Shown in pieces: positions 37,563 through 50,358 of a stretch of DNA of 64,000 bases (positions are counted from its first letter, which is position 1; the number at the start of each line of letters is the position of its first letter). This DNA is from Anoplolepis gracilipes. Its lineage: Eukaryota; Arthropoda; Insecta; Hymenoptera; Formicidae. The notes beneath the pieces were generated by a model. The model saw only the letters and a program-made list of their open reading frames with translations, did no database searches and was not told where the DNA came from. The stretch spans positions 3,215,501 through 3,279,500 of the forward strand of contig NC_132978.1 of the NCBI RefSeq assembly GCF_047496725.1. Direction: 5' to 3'. Position numbers and translations under genes: made by a program.

Positions 37563-39745
37563 TCGCCCTCCCGCTGACGCCCTCTCTCCCTCAGCCCGAT
37601 ATTCGTGTCTCTTGATAGGGAGGACCCAGCTTGAATTCTGTCGCGCGTGCGCCGGTCGCTTCAAGAAGGTCAAAGGTAGCGAGTCTACCTCTCGAGGGTG
37701 CACTCTGGAGAACGTCCAAGATGATCGAACGAACTTTCATTGACACAAACGATTTCTCCTAATGTTGGACGCGATGATTTGCGCTGAGCGATACGTTGAA
37801 ACGTGTGAATGAACCTTGTTCATATGATGAAGAGGCACAAGCATTGTAAAGCTTGTGTTTAATGATGGATCGTCATAAAAATTTACTTAAAATTGTTAAA
37901 ATATCTTGCATGAAACGATGACGGTTTAAAATATTGCATATTAATTTTGTTGTACGAATCGATATTTTATAAATTATTTAAAATTTTTAATATTCATAGA
38001 TATAAAATGAAATATTATATAGTAAGTGTAGAACTAATGAATGTATAAAATATGTAGATACGTCTCTCATTTTCTATATCATTTAAACCTTTGACGGTCT
38101 ACTTACTATCATCATTTTATTATATGTATATTAAATTAAATACAATAAATATCAGATTCAAGACGCAAAGAGACGATAGAGGAAAGACGGAAAGAAACGG
38201 GCGGAGGAGGAAAGGCCGGGCGATAAATCGCACGGACAAAAGGAAAATACGGCGTGGCCCGGCGGCCCGAGTCTGAAAAACGAGGAAGACGAAGGATCCT
38301 CGCCGAGGACGGATGAGGTGACCCGGGCGAAGAGAGAGGCACTCCACGGAGAGAGTCCAACGGTGGTATGTAGTCTCTCTTGGATCGATACGAACGGCGC
38401 GCGCTGTGTCCCCGTCTGCCATTGGTCATAGCAAAACCTAGACGTGCCCGGTTTTCTCTCCTATCCTCCCGCCCGCCACCCCCTCGCCACTCTCCTCGCG
38501 TTCCACCCTCGTCCTCCGCCGCCTTGTCCTCTTCGCTCTCTTCCGTCCACCCCCGCGTCCCACCCCTCCTGGATTCTCTGTCTGTGTATCCACCCGGCCC
38601 GGCTAGCTGGCTTGGCCCAGAGACTCACCCCCTCCCCCTGCCTCTTTTAACTGCCGCCTCGCATCCCTCCGCTTTTCTCCTCCGCCCTTCTTCCCTTTTC
38701 CTCGCTTTTTGCGCAACACGTCTCCACACCGACATCGCCACGCGCTATCACTATCGCGAGTATCGACTGCCCGCGCCTTCAATTTTAGACATCGCTAGAC
38801 GTTCGATCCTCGCGTCCGCGCGCGAATCCGATCGCCATCCGGTCTGAGCTGAATTTTGATCCACCATAAGGCTTCCCGTTCGCATTTCGTTTGGTATTTT
38901 GAACGCTTCTCACACAGGTTTGAATTTTTTACGTGTTTTTACCTTTATTACGAAACATTGTAAAGTATTTCACATACAAACATTTCATAATTTTCTCTAA
39001 ACGTACCATTTTTATAGCGTAATCTCATATATATATATATATATCTAAAGTCTTATTTATTTTGAAAGATAAAAACGATAAAAACTTATAAAGTCGAGAT
39101 AAAATGACGAGTCATACGTCACTCGGATACTTCAGCATCGTGGAAAAAAAAGCCGTGGTACTACTCAACTATACTATCGACAAAGTGCCCGCTAGTCCAT
39201 CGCGCGATGATCCTCATTACGATCTCATTATTATCACCGCGATAATTATACGGAATAGCAAAGACTTCCTACGCTTGGCGGCTCGGCTCCTCGATGCAAA
39301 TTCTAATGATGCTTCGTAGGCGAGGATGAAAAGCAAAAGAGAAAGGGATAAAAAGAGACAAAGAGAAACAGAATACATGTGGAGAGGCCGTGGAGAGAAC
39401 GCGAATTACGTTATTGCGTCCTCGATCTCTCGTGACGACGGTGAACGGAATAATCCCACGGTGACTGTCAACATGCGACACTGAAGGCAGCGAGCAACAC
39501 ACGGCATAGTTTATGTGGCCGTGCGTCTCTAGTCTCTCTCATATATAACCCCGGTCGGAAATGGCTGCTGAATATGGATGAGTCGAGCGGAGAGCGGACA
39601 CACTCTCATGCTCACGACTCGGGGACATAATTGCCTTAATTAACGCTAATATGTTAAATCGCGACGGTTTCCTCTGTCCATCGCCGCGCTAAGCACGCAG
39701 ACTCGCGCCTCGATTAATCGCGAAAGACGTTGTCTTTTCGTACAT
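37563..39745. other. Noncoding stretch with a C/T-rich, GC-rich patch at 38.2-38.9 kb
   Basis: The patch at 38160-38850 gives a long Pro/Ser/Leu-rich frame, but the composition is that of a C/T-rich tract and no domain is visible. I see no exon. Confidence 0.4.
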
Positions 39746-39766
39746 ATATATGTATATATATGTATA

Positions 39767-39811
<45 letters not shown>
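39746..39811. repeat. (TA)n microsatellite with TATG interruptions
   Basis: Alternating TA units interspersed with TATG units on the left, then perfect TA. Confidence 0.95.
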
Positions 39812-39814
<3 letters not shown>

Positions 39815-41030
39815 ATACGAGTATGTATGTACAATGTCACTATACGGGTAAACAAGCGCATATCCGCCCCGCGCCGACACGAAGGTTGCTTTTCATTTTA
39901 ATTTATGTCTAACTGCGTGTTAGACAATCACGGACGCGCGATGCGCGGCAGAATGTGTTCCGTGATCGTATAATTAATTCTGCTCAATTACGGACTTGAT
40001 TTTCTTATTATTAGAGGGCTCGCGTCTTTTAATGCATATGAAGCTAAGCGTCCTAATATAAGATGGCTTTTCTGAACATTATGTAATGCAGAAATAAAGT
40101 AATTAAATTATCTTTGTTAGTCGTCAGAGAATCTTATGAGAAACATTCTTAATTGAAAGATGAATGTCTTTTTTTTGAATAATTAAATTTAATTATACAA
40201 GCTACAGTATAATAAAATAATTGTAATTTAATGCAATTTTTTTATACTTTAATAATGCTTTTATCAGAATATCAAATCATTAATATATATATATAATATT
40301 TTAGCATTATATTATTATAATATATATATATACAAATTATACAGATGTTATTTGAAAAATTAACAAATTCCTGAAATATCAAATAAATTTGATTTCTCAT
40401 AATGAGATGTATATGCAATTAAAAAAATCACACAATTTTATGTAAAATTATGCAATGAGTTTTTCCACGTTTGTATATAAAGCACCAAGAGTCGATGAAT
40501 ACGAAATAAACGAGCGGATGGGAGCGGAGAGTTGATCATGAACTTTTTCGTCGCGGATGCACCGACCTTAGGATGCGATATTCTTTTACGACGCATTATA
40601 CAAATTTCGCATTACACGCAATTTTAATGTATCGCGCAAATAATGGAAGACGACGGATAACGACACGATTCAGATAGGACTGTATTCGCGAAACGAAGAG
40701 CGCTCAGTTTCTCAGATCTTCGGATAAGGATCGCTCCTATATCTCGCCGCCGTTGTAATTCTACATCCCGGTGTTAACGCACCGGCGGTAACTCACGGAC
40801 TTAATTTCCGTTTTGCGAGTAAAAATAACAGGAAACGAGATACATATAGTCGTATATACATCGAGCGAACATTGTAACCGTAACGCGCTCCTTTTTTTTT
40901 TCCGCGTGCGGTCTTTAATGAAAGCGCGACGTAAAGTCATAGTTAGAAGTACCGCAAGCAATCTGTGTTTTTTTAACGAGACAGGATAACTAGTACGTGT
41001 CACGAAACTCTTTTCAAGTGATCTTAGGTT
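39812..41030. other. Noncoding stretch
   Basis: Mixed AT-rich sequence with a GC-richer part at 40500-40980. I see nothing supportable. Confidence 0.4.
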
Positions 41031-41470
41031 ATTACTAAATAATACAACAATACTAATATTTTTTCAACAGTGTATTATTTTACGTTATTAGCAAAAAAAT
41101 TGTTAAATTATTTATACTATTTTATTTACTATTCTCGAATATTATGGAAATTTGATAAAATATTTTATCAGAGATTTAATCTTTGGATATAGCAGAGAAG
41201 CTTCATGTGAATTTTTTCTCAATAACGACTGATACTATCAGACATTTACTAACAATAAGTTGTTAGTAAATAATACAATAATTAAAACTAATAATTGTTC
41301 AACAGTGTTATTTTACGTTATTGGCAAAAAAACAAAAAAATTATTTACACTATTCTCGAATATTACAGAAAGATAAGCTTTTTTTTATCTTTACATTTAA
41401 TCTCCGAATATATCAGAGAAGCCTTGTGAAATTTCTTTTCCACAACTGATTTATCAGAAATTTTAGGAAC
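41031..41470. repeat. Diverged tandem duplication, two units of about 210-220 bp
   Basis: Unit 1 (about 41031-41250) and unit 2 (about 41262-41470) share the ordered landmarks TAAATAATACAA, TTCAACAGTGT, TTATTTTACGTTATT, CAAAAAAA, ACTATTCTCGAATATTA, TTTAATCT and ATCAGA or CAGAGAAG. A perfect 11-bp hairpin with loop TAAG sits at the junction (41245-41270). Confidence 0.85.
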
Positions 41471-43632
41471 GTTAATTATATATATTTTCTGGAATCTGCT
41501 TGTGTAGAGTCGGTCGAATCGAACGGACGCGACGTGACATTTTTCGGGGTAGCGAGGCGTGAGGTCTTACGGAGGGTAAGGAACGCGCACCGAGACAGGA
41601 GACCGACGACTCCTCTTCTTCGGGGTGCCCCGAGCCGAGCAGCGTCGGAGAATGCAGATACATAAATTCATGAGCAGTAGTAACAGCCAACAGTGACGCC
41701 ACGCTAGCTTCCGTGCGGTGTGGCGGCAATCGTATTCATGAACCCGACACGGTAATTAGGGACACTAGCTCGCCTCGCAAGCGGAAGTCGCCGCGGAGAA
41801 TCCTCCCTCCGCCTCCTCCCTGGAATATCGCCGGAAATACTTATGCATTCCGTTCGTTTCGTAAGGAAACGCGGGGATTCCGAATCGACGAAGGCGGCGG
41901 CGACGGGGATTCCGTCTCGGCAGTGCAGGTTCGATAAACCCTTGCCGGCACGACAGCCTCGAGAGCAAAAAGTGTAACGTGCAACGAGCACGGAGCTCGC
42001 AAAAGGGCAGAAAATGAGCCGATAGAATTTCATCGGCGCGATATTAAATAAACATACATTTTATTACATATCTCCCACAGTTCTTTTTCTTTTTATCTTT
42101 CTCTTCTATAAATATTTTATATATAATTATGTGTTTTATATTCATTATATATTCAATATCTATATAATAATAATATAATAATATATGTATAATATAATAA
42201 TAAATATACATATAATAAATAATTTATCGACGTTTGGAGACAATTTACTTGCACTCCGCAGAATTTACGCGCGTTTTCTATTATTTTCACGATCAAAGGC
42301 GCGAACATACGAAATCTCTTTCACGGAGAGAAGTATCATGAGACGCGTCGAGATGTATAGAGTGTATTATATGGGTGGAAGCCAATTATTCGTGCGCCCA
42401 GCCCCGAAGGCAGTGATAACTCCGGGCGGCACATAATTTTGAGCACCATGAGAGCCGCGGCAGTACGTAACTCTGCCAGACTTATAATGAAGATATAACC
42501 GAGCCGAGACCGTCGAGACATCTTTACGGGGAGAGCGTCTTGGCTTGTTACTCGCTTATGGTACCCAGGACTATGATATGCCGTCCTTCTCTTTTTCTCT
42601 CTGTGTTCTTCGCAGTCTGTTTCTCTCTCCCACGAGTCGTTATTAATCAAAGGACCACGAGCAATAACGACCGTGCCATCGCGAGACCATTTAAATGCTT
42701 GTCCACGACAATCCTCCAGTCGAAGATTATGCTCATCGATACTCGTCGCGCTATCCGTGCTTGTTAAGGACTTACACCGACGCAAATCATTCGTAGAATC
42801 GCTAATAAGATATAAATTTATTTATATATTTTGTTGGAGTAATTAGTATATAATTATAAATAAAAATATACAGAATTAAAAGAGATTGTAAAAAAATAAT
42901 TATAGATAATCGTAAGTTTTTAAAGGTAAAAGTTTTATTAATAAACTTTAAAGTAATTATTACATCTACAATTATAGGTGATAAAATGAAATAGTTTGAT
43001 GAATGTAGGTACTAATAAATACATCTAGCGACACGTCTAAAGTAATGTAAAAAATGATAGATTTCATTAATGCATTATAATATAAAATTTTCTTCTACAA
43101 TGGAAAATTACTGAAACCAAATGGTTTTAGCCGATGAAAATTCGCGTTACGTTATTTGATATTATATACGTGTATACAAAGTATTTAGGAAAAAAATATC
43201 GCAGCTTCCCTTTATCCACGTCCCTGCGGCGAGCAAATGTTACGCGATACCTCACCCGCGTAACCATTTCAGGGCGCCGTCGACAGATTTTCATTTACGG
43301 ATTGCAGCGTTATATATGGGGATTTAAAACCGATGCGGTATCAGTTTGGCGCGCACGCATCACGGGCTCAAATCATTCGCGGTGTTCATTTCGATTCGTC
43401 TCTAATTGAATGTTGTTCAATATTGGCAAGTTAAATAATTGTCTTTGGAAAACTGAACCAGCACGCCTGTTAATCAGCTTCGCTTGGTATGATTGAACGC
43501 TTCCCGCTCACGTATGAAACCATTTTGTACTTTGTCCGCCGCGAATAAAACTATATATATATATATCGGACATACATAATAGTGATTCTCTGAGTCCATT
43601 AGATCGACGAACATGACAGATGATTTGTCAAT

Positions 43633-43637
<5 letters not shown>
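41471..43637. other. Noncoding stretch with a GC-rich patch at 41.5-42.0 kb
   Basis: Bases 41500-42030 are GC- and CpG-rich. A 149-codon minus-strand frame at 42336-42785 has no recognisable domain and overlaps open plus-strand frames. I see no supportable gene. Confidence 0.4.

Positions 43638-43675
<38 letters not shown>
43638..43675. repeat. (GA)n microsatellite
   Basis: About 38 bases of GA dinucleotides. Confidence 0.95.
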
Positions 43676-43677
<2 letters not shown>

Positions 43678-44147
43678 GTAGAAAAAGATATACACATATA
43701 TACATCTCACTTCGAATTTTTCATTAAATCAAATACATACAAGAATAAAAAAAATTGTACAATCAAGTTTATAAAGTAGGAAATAATTCTTTTAAATATT
43801 TTCGGATACTTCGATTGCTCATCATACAAAAATGTATTTTTACAATACTTGTTCTTTTTTATTTTTGATAATTCGATCGTGCTTATTTATGAGCCGCTGT
43901 TACACGAGTCGATAAGGCTCGAAAATTGACCGGTCTAAATAGGCCGTAATATCATTAAAGCGAACGAAGACCGCGCGCGAGAACGTATGAGAATCGCTTC
44001 GACGATGTAATACGCGCCGGCTCCACGCGACCCGGGCTTAATCGAACCACTCGAAAGGCCCCAACCCGAGTAAGTGCCCCGAGACGAGGAAGTCCAACAA
44101 GCGCCACGCCCGCGTTCAGGCCGGACATGGGAGATGAGAGAAAAAAA

Positions 44148-44165
44148 AGGAGAAGGAGAGAGAGA

Positions 44166-44221
<56 letters not shown>
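44148..44221. repeat. (GA)n microsatellite
   Basis: About 74 bases of GA dinucleotides with one GGAA interruption. A C/T-rich, GC-rich patch follows (44300-44720). Confidence 0.95.
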
Positions 44222-44225
<4 letters not shown>

Positions 44226-47200
44226 CGCATTATAATCCTATTACAGATTTACTTCTTTTGTAGCGCATTTAAATCCATCATCCGTATCCACCGCCAATAC
44301 TATTCCTGCCACCGTCACCACTTGCGTGTGTGCGCGCCTTTCACGCGGTTACAGAAGGCTTCTTCCTGCCTCTTCGTCGGCTTCTTCTTCCGCTCGTCTC
44401 CTTCTCCCTTCTTCCTTCTGTCTCATTCTTCCTCTCTCCTTTTATCCCGCTAGCCCTCCTCGTCCTTCTCTCTTTCGTTTCGCTTCTTCCTCTTCCTTCT
44501 CTTCTGCACCGGCACTACGGCCAGCAGCCTGCCCTGACGGCTGCGCGTAAAATTGGCCGGAACGCATTTTTCCATTAGGCCGGTACCCGAGCCACGTTAC
44601 AAATTATAGGTGTACTCTTATTGGAGAGCCCGATGAAACGAGGGAACCGATGCGCACTCGGCGTTTTCCTCCCTCCGAGTCGATGAGTCCGGGCGACTCC
44701 GAATAAACGCGCGACGAACGGACGGTGGTCGATGTTCGGTGGTCGTGGTATATAAGCCGCAAAATAATGCGGCTCACGCGTGATTTTATAAACGTTTAAT
44801 GTTATCGCATATTGGAGATTGAAACCGATCTAATTTACTAATTGTCAGTTCAGATTTCGATGTATATGCTATGAAAAATACAAAGAAGATTTAATAAACA
44901 AAGATTTTTAAAATACTTTTTTAACACTCTTTTGAAATATAAATAGATTGTTACGTTTCAATCGATGAAACAGAGACTACTTACTACACATCACACGAAT
45001 AATATTAGCTGGAGATGTACATAATGTTCTTCTCGCTTTTTTTCAATTAAGGTTTAATGCGATCAATTTAAAATCGATTTATTTTAACCAGGAAAATTGA
45101 ACCGTGTCTTTCTTCGCAACTATTTGATGTTAAATATTAAATATCTTTGCTCTCCTCGGGGTCGAACGAATACCGCTTAAATAAATGCAGCGGGAACGTG
45201 GAAAAGCGGCAAATGCGATTTTAATGTCCAGTCACAGGCCAACCCGTGTTTTCCGCGGGTGTGTCCCTAACGATCTCGTCGAATGCCTCGCGGGTAATTT
45301 CGTCATTTCGCGTCGCATTAACCCTAGAGTACCACGTTGAAATATCCACTAAAGTGCGATTGAACTTAGGCGCACGTATATTTTTCAAACAGTATAAATT
45401 TTCTAAATGATTTTCCGATTTTTCGTAGACTGTATATGATACGTACACAACACATATATTTTAAATTTAATTATTTAAAAATCTCGACGTAATTAAATAT
45501 GAGGTGCAGAAGATTCCACGTAAATTTTTTAATAGAGAGCAAAAAAGCCCGATATATACGCTGTATCTTAAAATGATTATTAGACGAGGTGGCGCCGTTT
45601 CCAAATGAACCAAAATGTAGCTTACGTCGTTCACATTAACGACGGATTTTTCTCCCTGGCTTTCTCTTTAATGTCGAACGACTGGCTTCTTCCGCGCTCC
45701 TTCTTTTCGCGGCAAAGAGGGAGACACGGAGTTATCCGGCACCCCATTCGAGGCTAAAAGGATTCGGCAATAAACAACGGTGAGTCTCAAAATTAGGCGT
45801 GGGTAGCAATCTATATCAAAATCCCCGCGGTGGTGAACTCATCGAGACCTCACCCTCGCCGAAAGTCGCTCACAGGGTGAGTAGCCAATGGATTAGCGAT
45901 GTTAAGGCGGGAGAAAAAGACGAGAGCGTTCGGATTTTTCTGCGTTGCTCTCTTTCTTCTCGATTATGAGTGTTCTTTTAATTTTAAAAATCATTGATCA
46001 TTATTGTGACATTTATACTGATGCGTTTCTTGAAGAAATTAAATATCTCAAGCTGCTTTTTTTGAATGATAATAAAAATTATTCATTTTTATTGGAAAAT
46101 TGTTCTAAAGATGCTGAAATCTGCAAAACTATGCGTAGAAATAATTTACAAAAGATTTAATCCTTCTCTCGATATGCAGTCTTAAGTGCAAAAGAATTGA
46201 CCGTTCTTATCTTTGTCGCGAAAGAGACTTAAGAAGAACTTAATTCTCGGATCGAAGATGAATATCCAGACTCAAGAAACGCAGGTTATCGTGAGCAAGT
46301 ATATCTAATTACCCATGGCGTTTACGTCAACGTTTACCGTGATTTACGACAAAATTGTAGCTACGACCTTCGGCTGAGGTTCAGTCGGAGAGAGATAGAG
46401 AAGAGAAGCGAAAGAGAGAGCGAAGAAACCTTTAAGCGAGTGGTTCGCGGTTAAAAACTCCAAAGGATTCGGTCATTTATCACGGCAGGAGCTGCCTGCG
46501 GGAATGGAAAGGGAAGGGATACAATTCGCCGGACAGACTAATCGCGGACTAACTATCCACATATTATCCACAATAATTCCACGTTACCGGGAGGAAGAAG
46601 TGGCCTGACGACCCCCGGCCGTTCTTGCGTATCACGACTGACCGACGACGAAACACTTCCTCACGTTTCGCTTCTTGACTTGAGCAATTCTTGTCACGCC
46701 CGAAAATGCGTCTCGGTCTCACTGCGTAAAAGTTCGCAATAAAGCGAAATAATTTATACGTTGTATGTACATGTATGTGTGTCAGAAATAATCAACACTC
46801 AATTATTCCGGATATTTTTAAAGAAACTCCAAAATTCATGTTGCGTGACATTTCATATCTATATAAAAACTCATTCAACACAAATAATTATATTTTCCAG
46901 AAAGAATATTTAATGCTTAAGAACGAAATTTAAACTTTATATATCTTTCTATATATGTATATAAACATTAATTGACATAATTAAGCTAATTTATCTTTTA
47001 TTAATTTTAGGCTAATTATAAGCTTTTTTATCAATCTTAGAAATCACTAATGTTACACATTAAAAATTAAACTTTCATCTTCGCAAACTAGAGCGACAAT
47101 TTTGTCGCAATTTATTGCCCGAAAGAACTCGAAAAATAATTGTATCGACGTAGATTATAATTCGCGAAATATTTTTATGTCAGCGCATAGTGTTCGCGGT

Positions 47201-47592
47201 CTGTGTAAATATATCGAACGGTCGGCTATACAATTTTGAGGTTTGTCGCGCGTAAATAAAGTGAGCTCGACCGTGGAAATTAATTAGTGTACCAAAGGGC
47301 AAAATATAGGGAAAATTGGGAACGCTCACTTTGCAATTTAATTGGGTATTCATTTAACCATGCCTATGCCGCGTATAAGATTTGCATAATATCGCCCGGT
47401 ACTAATTAGCGCGCTAGCGAGAGCACATGTACAGCAATTTATTAAATAACTATGTAATAATTCGCGGCGCGAATTGCAGAATTATAAGTTTTTGTTTTCT
47501 CACCGCGTAATTTATTCACGCAAGTACGAACATTTAATGATTATCTCCCATTTTTGCCTGGAAATTCGCCTGGAAATTAGCGAGCCCTGTAA

Positions 47593-47593
<1 letters not shown>
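44222..47593. other. Noncoding stretch
   Basis: I see no gene. At 45318 the sequence TTAACCCTAGAGTACCACG resembles a piggyBac-type end with its TTAA site, but no matching inverted end was found nearby. The minus-strand frame at 45221-45448 reads like protein but has no splice support or family. Confidence 0.35.

Positions 47594-47625
<32 letters not shown>
47594..47625. repeat. Poly-A tract of 32 bases
   Basis: Uninterrupted A run on the plus strand. No target-site duplication was found around it, so a retroposed tail is not supported. Confidence 0.95.
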
Positions 47626-47629
<4 letters not shown>

Positions 47630-47917
47630 ATTTTCTCAGATTTTAGAATAATATAAAAAACAATAACGATTAAAAAATGTAACATTATTTTTGACACAAA
47701 CGTTTATTGTTGAAAAAAAAAAATTACATTGTTTCTTTCTCTCTGAAGCATTTCATGAAGTAATAGCTGTGAATAATAACAGATATGAGTTATGATAAAA
47801 TCCCACGATATCATGATAAAAAATCCTGTAAATAACAATTTGATATCATTAAAGCTTATTTCATGCCAATAAATTTGTGAATATCGAAAGCGCGATAAAA
47901 GACCGTCACGAGCGTGT

Positions 47918-48220
47918 ATGTACGAGCCCGTGATTATGTCGGACGACAATTGGGACATATGGAGGATCATTGAAGGAGTACGTGTTAGGGCACACATAAA
48001 ACGCCTTCAAATTATAGTGTGGGCCAAGGCTCATCCATCACAAGTGGGCCCATGGGACTTACGGTCCCAGTGCGCCGCCCCAACGTTTAGGTCGTTAGCA
48101 ATTTCCTGCACAGGACTATTTTCAAACCCAAATTCCATATGGTCCGATAATACCGGCGATTTCGAAAGGCCGACGCGACGATTTCTGACTTTCTTCCATA
48201 TGACGACGAAGAAATCTTGA
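47918..48220. other. GC-richer island with coding-like frames on both strands
   Basis: Within AT-rich flanks, about 300 bases carry a 100-codon plus-strand frame. On the minus strand an ATG near 48200 opens a short frame (including PFEIAGIIGPYGIWV) that stops at once. It may be a decayed exon or element; no family is recognised. Confidence 0.2.
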
Positions 48221-49162
48221 TGATGATGTCAAGTTTTCAGCGAGCTAAAACCCTACATTTTCCTTGTGACTGCTATTAATAATCCAAAAATCAATATCCA
48301 CTAGAAAATAAATTTTTCTAAAAATACTAATATAAAATTTAAATATATTTTAGTGATCGTAAAGTCGGTTGCGATTTTTAATTGTTATTTGTAATTAAAA
48401 TAAATAATTATTAAATAAACTCCTCTATAATTATTTTATATAGACAATAAAAGATTTACTCTGAAAAATTTAATTTTTACACATTTATCGCGAATGTTTC
48501 ATCAACAAAATGCTAAAAGTTAATAAATAACTATAAGTGCAGTCTCAATTTTATCAACGTGATAAATATTTGTGATTTTGTATTAGATGGCAATAGCGTA
48601 CAGACCGTGTTCTCTGAAGCATTTAGCTCTCGTGATAACAAGCAAATCTGTTCACTGTAAAAGGTATGCAGCTGTGGGTAAGCTGTCATGTTCAACAGGT
48701 AAATCAGGTGAAAGGATATGAAACAAGCGGAACAAACATAACCGATCGTAGATGACTAATAAAATAGTCGGAATTAATTTTTGTCTTCAAGTACACATAT
48801 TGTAAAAATAAAAAATTTGAGACGCCTTTTTTTTTGTCTTGAAATTTAAAGAATAAAACAATCTTTTAAATATTCGAATTTTCGAAAAAAAAAGTCTTAA
48901 AAATAACGAATGTTTTCTTGATTAAAATAAATCTTTTTTGTTATTGTTGCACACTTTAATAGATATGATATCTAAAACAAACTGGTTTTCCTTAAAAGAA
49001 TATGAGAAATTGAAATGTAATAACTGTTTTATATAATCAAAATATTGACGTTGCATTAAACTCATTTGTTAACACTAAAAATTATATTACATTACATAAA
49101 AATACAATACCAGCAAAATGTACTAATTATTCTTTATAAATTTCAGATTCAAGAGAGTGGAC

Positions 49163-49209
<47 letters not shown>

Positions 49210-50229
49210 GAATGATTTCGAAGTAGGAATTTAATGACCAATTTACAAAATTGAGGAAGTTTAAAATAAAAAATCATACTGTGATTCAATAAATGAATCT
49301 TGGAACTTTATTCCTCAAAGTATAAGGTAAATATTTTTTTAGCCTTATAGCTATATTAAATAATTTTTCAAATTAATTATCGCAAATATAATATAATAAT
49401 TATGTAAGTACGAAACTTATTGATTAAATCGGGTATGGTATTATGTGGTTATATGTATATAAAAGAATATTGTAAATGACATTGATATACTTAATATTCG
49501 CTTTGCCGGGACTTATACTTAAAAACTTGGATTGAAGATATTCAAATATAAGTATTTTTACGAAAATTAAAACTGTATATTAATCACTACATGTACATAA
49601 TTTGAAATACTTAAATATATTATACACAAGTACGCAACTAATAAAACCAATTGTGTACCCAACCCTTTTTTCGTTATTATTAATTAATTAAACAGAATGT
49701 GTTTTAAATATGTTTGATTATCTCAAAGTTGTGTTAATAATCGTAAACACTCAATATATATGTATAATATTAAAATTAATTATGTGACATAATCAATTAT
49801 TTAATTTTGCATATTATTTGCATTTCTTTTTATAATATCCTCAAGTAATAATTAATTGTTTTAGTGATTTCTTATCTTATACCGCTCAAAATAATGCTGT
49901 ATTTATATATGTATATGGAACTGAACAATTATGCAGGAATAATCTATCCGACAATATAATGCTGTGACAATCAATATTAAATCGAAATTAAATGTCTACC
50001 TATAAAAATTGTATATTTCAGACATTATCAAGTTATATAATATCTGTCTTCTAAAAGACCACTTTTTAAACTTTTAAATTACTAAAATATCAATAAAATT
50101 AAGTATTGAAACATTTCATTAGGTCTTTAAAATTTTTTAAATATAATTATTATCTCTTTTCTTGCAATTGTTATTATTTTTCAATATTTACTATGTGTAT
50201 TTAACTCATTTCGTTTTAATATCATATAC
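48221..50229. other. AT-rich noncoding stretch
   Basis: No gene seen. An interrupted (GA)n run lies at 49162-49211. This is the 3' flank of the secreted-protein gene on the minus strand. Confidence 0.5.
49162..49211. repeat. (GA)n microsatellite
   Basis: About 50 bases of GA dinucleotides with a GGG interruption. Confidence 0.93.
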
Positions 50230-50245
50230 TTTATTGTTCTTTATT
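50230..50245 (-). terminator. Candidate polyadenylation signals (two AATAAA)
   Basis: Minus-strand AATAAA at 50240-50245 and 50230-50235, about 115-125 bases past the stop codon of the 508-codon secreted-protein CDS. Position fits a short 3' UTR. Confidence 0.55.
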
Positions 50246-50358
50246 TGCCGTGATTATTTGTGTAATATTGGAAGAGCCATCGAAGATCACGTGGTTCCTC
50301 GAAATAAAGTCAAGATTAACTTTTTGATATAAATGAGCATATCGTGTGCTCGCTCTAA

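Noticed and set aside
38380..38847. 155-codon Pro/Ser/Leu-rich plus-strand frame
   Set aside because: Composition follows the C/T-rich tract; no domain, signal peptide or splice support, and other frames are also open.
42336..42785. 149-codon minus-strand frame
   Set aside because: Overlaps open plus-strand frames, has no family, and shows no exon junctions.
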